Below are positions 26,765 to 34,908 of a stretch of 64,000 bases of DNA, piece by piece; the stretch's first letter is position 1; every line of letters starts with the position of its first letter. The notes below the pieces were generated by a model. It did not search any database, was not told where the DNA came from, and was given only the letters and a program-made list of their open reading frames with translations. Source of the DNA: Aquificaceae bacterium (GTDB lineage Bacteria; Aquificota; Aquificia; Aquificales; Aquificaceae). A program made the position numbers and the translations under genes. The stretch covers positions 62,001 to 126,000 of the forward strand of contig JBBFKQ010000005.1 of NCBI GenBank assembly GCA_037481935.1. The letters run 5' to 3'.

Positions 26765-27777
26765 TAGATTCGCTTTGATAGCTCTATAAAGTCCTGCAGT
26801 TTTCTGTATGCTTTGCCAGATTGTATGGATTCCTTGGCGATTTCAAGGGCCGTGTTCCTGTCTTCGGTGATACCTGAAACCAGGATTCCAAACATAGAAT
26901 TTATTAAAACCATAAAATAAGCGGGTGAAACCTCTCCCTTAAGCACAGAAAGGACTATTTTTGAGCTTTCATCCACAGAAGACGCCCTTATGTATTCCAC
27001 CGGGTAAGTCCTGAATCCCATCTCTTCAGGATGAAAGTCATAGAGGAAAACTTCCCCATCTTTCAGCTCTGCAATGCGTGTAGGGGCGCTTATGGAAACC
27101 TCATCCATGCCATCTTTACCATGCACCACGAAGGCTCTTTTTATTCCCACGCCCCTCAGGGCAAAGGCTACCTTGTCCACAAGATGGTCTGAAAATACTC
27201 CAAGAAGCTGTCTTCTTGCATCTGCAGGGTTTGAAAGGGGACCTATAAGGTTAAAGATGGAACGCAGTCCCACCTCTCTCCTTGGACCTATGACCCTTTT
27301 CATGGCTGGATGGAACATGGGTGCAAACATAAAGCCTATACCTATCTCCTCAATCATGGTCTTTACCTGCTCAGGTCCGAGGTCTATCCTTGCACCGAGG
27401 TGTTCAAGAAGGTCTGCACTGCCGCTTTTTGAAGACACGGACCTGTTTCCATGCTTGGCAACCCTTATGCCTGCACCCGCAAGCACAAAGGCTACAGCGG
27501 TTGACACATTGAAGGTCTCCGACATATCCCCACCTGTTCCACATGTGTCCACAAGGTTTTCCCTGTCCTCTACCTCTACTCTCGTTGCCTTTTCTCTGAA
27601 AAAACTGGCCGCCCCCTCTATCTCCTCAGGAGTCTCTCCCTTCATCTTTGTGCCCATTATGAAGGCACCTATCTGGGCATCGGTGGCTCTGCCTTCCACT
27701 ATGTCTTCCAGCGCCTGCCTGACCTCTTCTCTGGTGAGGTTCTTGAACTCTGAAAGTTTTCTGAGCAGTTCCTTCAT
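26764..27777 (-). CDS. trpD: Anthranilate phosphoribosyltransferase
   Basis: Transfers phosphoribosyl from PRPP to anthranilate in tryptophan synthesis. The 337 residues contain DTCGTGGD (77-84), the PRPP-binding KHGNRSVSSKSGSADLLE and FMFAPMFHPAMKRVIGPRREVG. No fused glutamine amidotransferase domain. Coupled to mqnA, linking two chorismate-using routes. TAAAAT lies 8 bases before ATG 27777 and there is no Shine-Dalgarno site. Confidence 0.97.
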   Translation of the reverse strand: MKELLRKLSEFKNLTREEVRQALEDIVEGRATDAQIGAFIMGTKMKGETPEEIEGAASFFREKATRVEVEDRENLVDTCGTGGDMSETFNVSTAVAFVLAGAGIRVAKHGNRSVSSKSGSADLLEHLGARIDLGPEQVKTMIEEIGIGFMFAPMFHPAMKRVIGPRREVGLRSIFNLIGPLSNPADARRQLLGVFSDHLVDKVAFALRGVGIKRAFVVHGKDGMDEVSISAPTRIAELKDGEVFLYDFHPEEMGFRTYPVEYIRASSVDESSKIVLSVLKGEVSPAYFMVLINSMFGILVSGITEDRNTALEIAKESIQSGKAYRKLQDFIELSKRI

Positions 27778-27886
27778 AAGCTAAGATTTTAAACCAGAGT
27801 ATGTTTGAATTCTTCAAAGGATAGAGGGCTGGCCCTTTGAAAAGTTCAAACTTTCACCTTACTGAACTGTTTTATGATAAAAGACC
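27778..27886. promoter_or_regulatory. Divergent trpD / selD control region with inverted repeats
   Basis: 109 bases. -10-like boxes: TAAAAT (27791-27786, minus, 8 bases before trpD ATG) and TATGAT (27873-27878, plus, 8 bases before selD ATG). Between them TTCAAAGG (27813-27820) repeats inverted as CCTTTGAA (27834-27841); inside it AGGGC-TG-GCCCT (27825-27836) is a second hairpin; TGAAA...TTTCA (27838-27856) is a third, imperfect one. Operator function is inference. Confidence 0.4.
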
Positions 27887-28900
27887 ATGGAGCTTTTGAG
27901 GCTTGTGAGGGCGTCGGGCTGAGCCAGTAAGCTGGGTCCGGCGGACCTGGAGGAGCTTGTAAAAGGGCTTGAGCTCTACGTGGACCAGAACACCCTTGTG
28001 GGTGTGGGCGATGATGCGGGAGTCTACTCTTTTGGTGGAAATGTCTTTGTGCACACGGTGGACTTTATAACTCCTGTAGTGAACGACCCATACCTGTGGG
28101 GTGCCATATCCACCGCCAACTCTCTGAGCGATGTTTACGCCATGGGATGCAGACCTCTGAACGCTCTGGCTATTGTAGGCTTCAACAACTGCGAGCTTGA
28201 AGTAGAAGTTCTGAAAGAAGTTATGAGAGGCTGTGCCGAAAAGTTGAGAGAGGCGAAGACAGTGCTTCTTGGAGGGCATACCATTGACGATAAAGAGCCC
28301 AAGTTTGGGCTTGCAGTCATGGGCGTGTGCGAGGAAGGTAAGTATCTCACTCAGCAGGGAGCAAAGCCCGGAGAGCTTCTTGCACTCACAAAGCCTGTGG
28401 GCGTGGGAATCCTCACCAAGGCTATAAAGGAAGGAAAGCTGAAAGAAAGGGATATAAGCCACGCCATAGAATACATGCTCATGCTAAACGACAGAGCCTC
28501 TCTTTTAGCAAGGGAGTTTGCCAGTGCATGCACCGATGTGACTGGCTTTGGACTTCTGGGACATGCCTACAACATAGCCAGAAGGTCAGGCGTAAGGCTT
28601 GCCATAGACTTCTCTGCTGTGCCAGTTTATGATGAGGCTGTTCACTTTGTAAGGCAAAAGCTCTATCCCAAGGGTGCCATGGACAACTATAACTTTGTGA
28701 AGGGACATCTCCTTGAGGATGGGCTTGAGTGGTGGAGGCTTCTGCTCCTTTCTGACCCTGTTACCTCAGGTGGGCTTCTCTTTAGCTTTTCAGAAGATAA
28801 GAGAGAGGAGCTTCTCAGGAGGGCTCAGGAGCTTGGTGTAAGTGTGTGGTTTGTGGGAAGGGTGGAGGAGGGAGAGGGGCTCAGGGTCTACCGCTCTTAG
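27887..28900 (+). CDS. selD: Selenide, water dikinase; selenoprotein with in-frame UGA
   Basis: Makes selenophosphate from selenide and ATP. The reading frame starts at ATG 27887 and continues through TGA at 27920-27922, codon 12, in the sequence ASG[12 protein letters not shown], where other SelD proteins have Cys or Sec in GCxxK. Lys15 and the [14 protein letters not shown]-binding segment follow. 337 residues, the usual length. Starting after the TGA (e.g. 27980) would remove the catalytic loop. A hairpin right after the TGA fits a bacterial SECIS. Its stop overlaps convergent leuA by 4 bases. Confidence 0.92.
27920..27958 (+). promoter_or_regulatory. UGA codon and candidate SECIS hairpin in selD mRNA
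   Basis: After the TGA (27920-27922), AAGCT (27929-27933) pairs with AGCTT (27954-27958) and GGGTCC (27934-27939) with GGACCT (27943-27948), leaving apical loop GGC (27940-27942) about 17 bases after the TGA and a 3' bulge GGAGG. Size, distance and a G in the loop match bacterial SECIS elements bound by SelB. Confidence 0.75.
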
Positions 28901-30456
28901 ACTGTTCCCTCTCTTCTCAGGTTCTCTCTGGAGAGTATGTAGCTTTTTCTCATCATTGCCCTGTTGAGGGCATCCACAAAGCCGTTTACGCTCGCCCTTA
29001 TTATGTCCACATCCACTCCCCTTCCACTGGCACGCACTCCATTTAGCTCAATCACAAGCCTTGACTCCGCCTGTGCATCCGTGTTGGGTGTGAGAGCCTT
29101 GATGGAGAAGTCCAGGAGCTCTGGCTCTATCTCCAGCGCCTTCTGTATTGCCCTTATTATAGCGTCCACGGGTCCATTGCCGGTGGATGTGGCGGTCCTT
29201 TCTTCTCCCCTGAAGGAGAGCACCACAGTAGCGGTTGGTAGAAGCCTGTCTCCCGTCTGCACCTGGTAGTGAAGGACTCTTATGGGCTCTTCCTCTTCGT
29301 GCTTTACAAACTCTTCATAAACAAGGGCTTCTATGTCCTCTTCGTAGACCTCCTTCTTCTTATCTGCCAGCGCCTTGAACTTTTCAAATATCCTGTCAAG
29401 GTCTTCCTCTGTGAACTCAAAGCCCATTTCTTTTAGCTTGCTCTTGAGGGCATGTCTGCCAGAGTGCTTGCCAAGGATTATGCGCGTTGAGGGAAAGCCT
29501 ACATCCTCTGGAGACATTATCTCGTAGGTGAGGGGGTTTGCCAGCACGCCGTGTTGGTGTATGCCCGATTCGTGTGCAAAGGCGTTGTCGCCCACCACTG
29601 CCTTGTTGGGCTGGACAAAACTCCCCGTTATTCTACACAGAAGCCTGCTTGTTCTGTATAGCTCCTTTGTGTTTATGCCCGTGTAAAGTCCTCCAAAGAA
29701 GTCCTTGCGGACCTTAAGAGCCATAACGATTTCTTCCAGTGCAGCGTTTCCCGCCCTCTCTCCTATACCGTTTATGGTGCACTCCACCTGTCTTGCTCCG
29801 TGCTTTACCGCCATGAGAGAGTTGGCAACAGCCATGCCAAGGTCATCGTGGCAGTGCACGCTTATTATTGCCCTGTCTATGTTGGGCACCTTGTTCCTTA
29901 TGCCCTCTATGAGGTCTGCAAACTCCTCAGGCACTGTGTAGCCAACCGTGTCTGGTATGTTTATCACAGTGGCACCCGCCTTTATGGCGGTCTCTATGAC
30001 CCTGTATAGGAAGTCCCTCTGGCTTCTGGTGGCATCCTCGCAGGAAAACTCCACCTCATCCGTAAATCTACGAGCATACTCCACCGCCCTTTTTGCCCTC
30101 TGGAGCACCTCTTCAGGAGAAAGCCTGAGCTTATACTTCATGTGAATTTCTGAAGTGGCTATGAAGGTATGAATTCTTTTTCTCTCTGCAGGTGCGAGAG
30201 CCTGACCTGCCAGCTCTATGTCCTTCTCAAGGGCTCTGGCAAGGGAGCATATGACGGGTCCTTTTACCTCCTGCGCTATGAGCTGGACCGCATCAAAGTC
30301 TCCCCTTGAAGCGGCCGCAAAACCCGCCTCTATCACATCCACCCCAAGCCTTGCAAGCTGATGTGCCATCTGCAGTTTCTCTTCTGTAGTCATAGAAAAG
30401 CCCGGTGCCTGCTCTCCGTCTCTGAGAGTGGTGTCAAAGATGTATACCCTGTCCAT
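28897..30456 (-). CDS. leuA: 2-isopropylmalate synthase
   Basis: Condenses acetyl-CoA with 2-ketoisovalerate, first committed step of leucine synthesis. 519 residues: [16 protein letters not shown] (8-23) with the metal-binding Asp, catalytic core to about 325 with [12 protein letters not shown] and the HESGIHQ segment, then a C-terminal LeuA allosteric domain (about 385-500) containing GNGPVDA for leucine feedback. GGAGGTAAGGA precedes ATG 30456. Confidence 0.95.
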   Translation of the reverse strand: MDRVYIFDTTLRDGEQAPGFSMTTEEKLQMAHQLARLGVDVIEAGFAAASRGDFDAVQLIAQEVKGPVICSLARALEKDIELAGQALAPAERKRIHTFIATSEIHMKYKLRLSPEEVLQRAKRAVEYARRFTDEVEFSCEDATRSQRDFLYRVIETAIKAGATVINIPDTVGYTVPEEFADLIEGIRNKVPNIDRAIISVHCHDDLGMAVANSLMAVKHGARQVECTINGIGERAGNAALEEIVMALKVRKDFFGGLYTGINTKELYRTSRLLCRITGSFVQPNKAVVGDNAFAHESGIHQHGVLANPLTYEIMSPEDVGFPSTRIILGKHSGRHALKSKLKEMGFEFTEEDLDRIFEKFKALADKKKEVYEEDIEALVYEEFVKHEEEEPIRVLHYQVQTGDRLLPTATVVLSFRGEERTATSTGNGPVDAIIRAIQKALEIEPELLDFSIKALTPNTDAQAESRLVIELNGVRASGRGVDVDIIRASVNGFVDALNRAMMRKSYILSRENLRREGTV

Positions 30457-30491
30457 TCCTTACCTCCTTGTAAATGATAATAATTTGCAAT

Positions 30492-31103
30492 TCACTTTTT
30501 GTCAAGAGAAAGAGCAGAAGATATACACTCTCTCGTAGCAACCACTATCTCACCATCTCCACCGGAAAAACTCAAGGACCTGTCCGTAAGATAGCACACA
30601 CCTGCAAGCCAGCAGGCAATCGCATCCAGCTCATCCTGTGAGTATCCTCTTCTCTCAAGTTTCAAGGGAAGGCTCATGTAAAAGCCCAGTATGGCAACTC
30701 TGTCTTTCCTGTCAAGCCCGAGAATATCGTAGAGCGCACCCGGAAAGGTTTCAAAGACCTGAGCTCCTCCTTTTCTCAGGCTCTCTGCCAGTCTCATGGC
30801 TCTCTCTGTGAGCATTCTCATTGGACCGAGCGTCACGGGGAAAAACCTGTGCCCGTGCTTTCTCAGAAGAAGGTCACACTCTCTGAAATGTGGACCCCTC
30901 TCATGGAGGCTTTTTCTTCCCGCTGGAATAGAAAGGGGGGCATCTATCATCACAAGTGAAAACCTGCTGGCAAGTTCAAGTATCTCTTCATCAGTGTATA
31001 GCACGCCCACCTTAAGCTTCCCCTCTTCCCAGTAGGCATAGCCCGTTTTTCTTTTTGGACTTCCCGCAAGGTCAAGACCGAGGATTTTCTCCAAGCCTCT
31101 CAA
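30492..31103 (-). CDS. DUF429 family protein
   Basis: Protein of about 203 residues if started at TTG 31103 (just before LRGLEKILGLDLAGS); the open frame continues upstream to 31217 inside hldD, but that part has no family similarity. Conserved points are GLDLAGSPKRKTGYA, the VMIDAPLSIP strand and CDLLLRKHGHRFFP, the pattern of DUF429, predicted RNase-H-like nuclease fold. Function unknown. It overlaps the end of hldD by 32 bases; start choice is uncertain (TTG 31094 also possible). Confidence 0.65.
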   Translation of the reverse strand: MRGLEKILGLDLAGSPKRKTGYAYWEEGKLKVGVLYTDEEILELASRFSLVMIDAPLSIPAGRKSLHERGPHFRECDLLLRKHGHRFFPVTLGPMRMLTERAMRLAESLRKGGAQVFETFPGALYDILGLDRKDRVAILGFYMSLPLKLERRGYSQDELDAIACWLAGVCYLTDRSLSFSGGDGEIVVATRECISSALSLDKK

Positions 31104-32004
31104 GGTATTCCCGTATACCCTCCTCAAGGCTATACTGGGGTTCGTAGCCAAGGAGCCTCTTTGCCTTTGAGATATCCGCTTGCGTGTGATATTGATAGAA
31201 GTCGTAGGGGCAATCAAAATACTCAGGCTGATAGTTCATACCAAGATAGTAGTTCAGTATAGAAACTATCTCGTTAAAGCTCCGAGCCTGACCGGTGGCT
31301 ATGTTAAATATTCCAGAAACATCCTTCTCAAAGGCCAGAAGGTTTGCCCTCACCACATCCTCCAAGTAGACGAAGTCTCTCTTCTGTTCTCCCCATTTAA
31401 AAAGTCTAGGACGTTTACCCTCTTTCATCTGTCTGTATATCTGATAAACCATACTTGCAGTCTTTCCCTTATAGTGCTCTCCAGGACCGTAGACATTGAA
31501 GTATCTCAGACCAACAACCTGAACCTCTGTGTGTCTTTCCATAAAACCCATGGCTATCCTGTCCATCATGAGCTTGGAAAAGCCGTAGATGTTCTCCGGC
31601 TTTAACCCCTCCTCTTCCCTCATTGGTGGGGGGGTGTTGCCATAAACTCCTGCAGAGGAGGCATAGATGAGTTTGGCTTCCCAATGAAGGCAGGCATCGA
31701 GTATATACCTCATGCTGTCTGCATTGACACTGAGCATTCTATTCTGGTCCATAACTGTCGTATCCGTTATGGCTCCCTGATGAAAGACAGCATCAAAGTG
31801 ATGGCTATTCTTGAGCCATTCCCAGAGATGCGGGTCTGATAAGTCCCCCGTTATAACTTCACCGCTGAAGCCCACAAGGTTTTTAAAGTGTCCAGAAGAA
31901 AAATCGTCAAGCACATAAACCCTTGAAACCTGGTATTTTTTCTCAAGAGCCTTTGCAAGATTTGAGCCTATAAAGCCAGCACCACCGGTAACCAGAAATC
32001 TCAT
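31072..32004 (-). CDS. hldD: ADP-L-glycero-D-manno-heptose-6-epimerase
   Basis: Extended short-chain dehydrogenase that makes ADP-L-glycero-D-manno-heptose for the LPS inner core. 310 residues: NAD-binding GGAGFIGSN (7-15), catalytic YGFSK (YxxxK), and features typical of HldD/RfaD rather than GalE: KGKTASMVYQ, RLFKWGEQKRDFVY and HTQADISKAKRLLGYEPQ. Start overlaps the yidC stop by 4 bases. Together with kdsA it indicates heptose/Kdo LPS. Confidence 0.92.
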   Translation of the reverse strand: MRFLVTGGAGFIGSNLAKALEKKYQVSRVYVLDDFSSGHFKNLVGFSGEVITGDLSDPHLWEWLKNSHHFDAVFHQGAITDTTVMDQNRMLSVNADSMRYILDACLHWEAKLIYASSAGVYGNTPPPMREEEGLKPENIYGFSKLMMDRIAMGFMERHTEVQVVGLRYFNVYGPGEHYKGKTASMVYQIYRQMKEGKRPRLFKWGEQKRDFVYLEDVVRANLLAFEKDVSGIFNIATGQARSFNEIVSILNYYLGMNYQPEYFDCPYDFYQYHTQADISKAKRLLGYEPQYSLEEGIREYLERLGENPRS

Positions 32005-33500
32005 TTTTTCTTCCTCTTCTTCTGAGACTGCGAGGGCTTACCCTTGAAGGTCAACTTCTTTATTATGTAGGTCTGTCCAAGGTTAAAAACATTGTTGAGA
32101 GTCCAGTAGAGAACAAGACCCGCAGGAAAACTGGCAAAGAGGAAGGTGAAGACCACAGAGGTTATTATCATTATGTAATTCTGGGATTTTTCTGGGCTTG
32201 GGCTTATGAACTGCTGGGCTATCATGGTGACACCCATCAAAATGGGCAGTATGTAGTAGGGGTCTTTCTGAGCAAGGCTCTGTATCCAGAGAAACTTGGC
32301 AAGCTGAAGGTCTGTGGTTATGGTGAGAACTTTATAGAGGGCAAAAAATACAGGTATCTGAAGGAGTATGGGAAGGCATCCCGACATGGGATTGAAGCCC
32401 ACCTCACTGTATAGCTTCATCATTTCTTCCTGAAACTTTGCAGGATCGTTTTTATACTTCTCTTTGAGCTCCTGCATCTTTGGGGCTAGCTCTGCCATTT
32501 TGCCCATGGCAACCGTGCTCTTGTATGTGAGGGGGAACATGAGAAGCCTCACAATAAGGGTCAGGGCAAATATGGAAACAACCCATGAGTGAAGATGCTC
32601 GTATATCCAGTACATGAAAATGAAAAGAGGCTTGACTATTAGCCTTAAGGTGCCAAAGTCTATCACATCAGACAGACCTATTTCTCTGAGTCTTGAATAC
32701 TCCTTGGCACCCGCGTAAAAGATTAATTCACCCCGAGGCTTCACCAGTGTAAGAGTCTCCTGTCCCTGCAGTCTGTATATGGCAACAGCGTCTATATTCC
32801 CAGAAAAGCCCTTGAAGTAGTATCTGCTCTCCTCACCTGCAAAGCCTATCTGTCCAGTTATGAGCTCCCTGCCCTCAACTTTTTTAGGGTCTAACCTTTC
32901 CACCTTATCACCTATCCTAATTACTGGACCAGAGTGGGTAAAGAAGTCATCCTCTTTGACGCGCATGCCTGAGTTTACAAAGACAGGGGGCAGTCCACTA
33001 CTTTCCAGCCTGAGAGTAAAGTAGTTGCCTCTGTATTCAAGAATTTTTCTTAGCTCAAAACTTCCCGACTTGAGGGTGGCAATTATTTTATTGCCCTCGG
33101 TCCTTATCTCGTAGGGTGAGAAGTTCAGAAGAAGGTCAGTCTCTGGCTCACCTGTGAAGACCTCAAGTGGATATATGCCAAGCCTTTTCTCCTCATCGGT
33201 AATCAGTTCCTTCCCATATCTTCTGTCTACAAGGCTCACAACCCTCGCACCCTCCTCCGAGAGCACGAGAATAAACTTCTCAAAGTCAAAGGTCTTCAGA
33301 GCTCTGGGCTTTCGCTCCTCTCTATTTGTTCCGAGGAGGAGGGATGGAACCTCCTGAGGCCTTTCTTCTACCTTCTCCTGTGGTTGTGGTGCTGGCTGAG
33401 GAGCAAAGAAGATGAGGTATGCCTGGTAACCAAAAAGAAATAGAGTCATTACCGCGAAGATTACCAGCAGTCCTCTTAAGTCCAAATCCTTCTTTTCCAT
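32001..33500 (-). CDS. yidC: Membrane protein insertase YidC
   Basis: 499-residue Gram-negative-type YidC: N-terminal membrane anchor (about 8-30), a large periplasmic domain (about 50-290), then the conserved five-helix insertase core (about 300-480) with the hydrophilic-groove Arg in LTLIVRLLMFPLTYKS and PMSGCLPILLQIPVFFALYKVL. Basic C-terminal tail (KRKKK) for ribosome contact. Works on substrates such as AtpE, encoded next door. Adjoins yidD by one base. Confidence 0.96.
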   Translation of the reverse strand: MEKKDLDLRGLLVIFAVMTLFLFGYQAYLIFFAPQPAPQPQEKVEERPQEVPSLLLGTNREERKPRALKTFDFEKFILVLSEEGARVVSLVDRRYGKELITDEEKRLGIYPLEVFTGEPETDLLLNFSPYEIRTEGNKIIATLKSGSFELRKILEYRGNYFTLRLESSGLPPVFVNSGMRVKEDDFFTHSGPVIRIGDKVERLDPKKVEGRELITGQIGFAGEESRYYFKGFSGNIDAVAIYRLQGQETLTLVKPRGELIFYAGAKEYSRLREIGLSDVIDFGTLRLIVKPLFIFMYWIYEHLHSWVVSIFALTLIVRLLMFPLTYKSTVAMGKMAELAPKMQELKEKYKNDPAKFQEEMMKLYSEVGFNPMSGCLPILLQIPVFFALYKVLTITTDLQLAKFLWIQSLAQKDPYYILPILMGVTMIAQQFISPSPEKSQNYIMIITSVVFTFLFASFPAGLVLYWTLNNVFNLGQTYIIKKLTFKGKPSQSQKKRKKK

Positions 33501-33706
33501 CAGGGATAGTCCACTCCACCCTTAGAAAAGGGGTTACACCTTATAATTCTCCATATAGCTTTGAGCATACCTTTAACAACTCCATGCTTTTCAACTGCCA
33601 TTATGGCGTAGTTGGAGCATGTGGGATAATACCTGCAACTTGGTGGATAAAGCGGCGATATAAAAATCTGCCAGAGTCTCAAAAATCCAACAACCGCCTT
33701 CTTCAA
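33500..33706 (-). CDS. yidD: YidD, membrane protein insertion efficiency factor
   Basis: 68-residue protein with the diagnostic core [29 protein letters not shown] (Cys23, Cys29, Cys33-type pattern) and [14 protein letters not shown]. It assists YidC-dependent insertion. The start is TTG 33706, which overlaps the rpmH stop as TTGA. In most bacteria rnpA lies between rpmH and yidD; here there is no space for it. Confidence 0.95.
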   Translation of the reverse strand: MKKAVVGFLRLWQIFISPLYPPSCRYYPTCSNYAIMAVEKHGVVKGMLKAIWRIIRCNPFSKGGVDYP

Positions 33707-33846
33707 GGTGTCAACCTTTTCCTTCCTTTCTGCCTTCTCCTTTTAATAATAGACCTTCCGCTCTTAGTTTCCATTCTGGCAAGGAAACCACTTTTGCGTT
33801 TACGCTTCAGGTTTGAAGTTCGTGTTACATTTCTCTGAGTTGCCAT
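33703..33846 (-). CDS. rpmH: 50S ribosomal protein L34
   Basis: 47-residue, highly basic protein read from ATG 33846: starts [20 protein letters not shown] and continues [18 protein letters not shown] with the end KGRKRLTP; this is the universal L34 pattern. GGAGGTTAAGG lies just upstream. It is followed by yidD with a 4-base overlap (TTGA), with no rnpA. Confidence 0.97.
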   Translation of the reverse strand: MATQRNVTRTSNLKRKRKSGFLARMETKSGRSIIKRRRQKGRKRLTP

Positions 33847-33865
33847 CCTTAACCTCCAGAATCAT

Positions 33866-33883
33866 AAAAGGGGGAGGACCCCC
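33866..33883 (-). terminator. Intrinsic terminator after atpE
   Basis: On the minus strand GGGGG (33883-33879), loop TCCT, CCCCC (33874-33870), then TTTTAT. The stem begins right after the atpE stop and precedes the rpmH ribosome binding site. Short stem, so leakage into rpmH is possible. Confidence 0.6.
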
Positions 33884-34877
<994 letters not shown>

Positions 34878-34908
34878 GGCATAGAAATTATACCATAAAA
34901 TTCCATGC
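34878..34908. promoter_or_regulatory. Divergent promoter region atpB / P-type ATPase
   Basis: 31 bases. Minus-strand TATAAT (34892-34887) is 9 bases before the atpB ATG; plus-strand TAAAAT (34896-34901) is 7 bases before ATG 34909. Neither gene has a Shine-Dalgarno site here. Confidence 0.5.

Noticed and set aside
27980-28900. selD starting after the TGA
   Set aside because: Lacks the catalytic loop; the frame is open to ATG 27887 except for one TGA at the Sec position with a SECIS-like hairpin.
31104-31217. N-terminal extension of the DUF429 protein inside hldD
   Set aside because: Extension has no family similarity and would overlap hldD by 146 bases; the conserved domain starts at about 31090.
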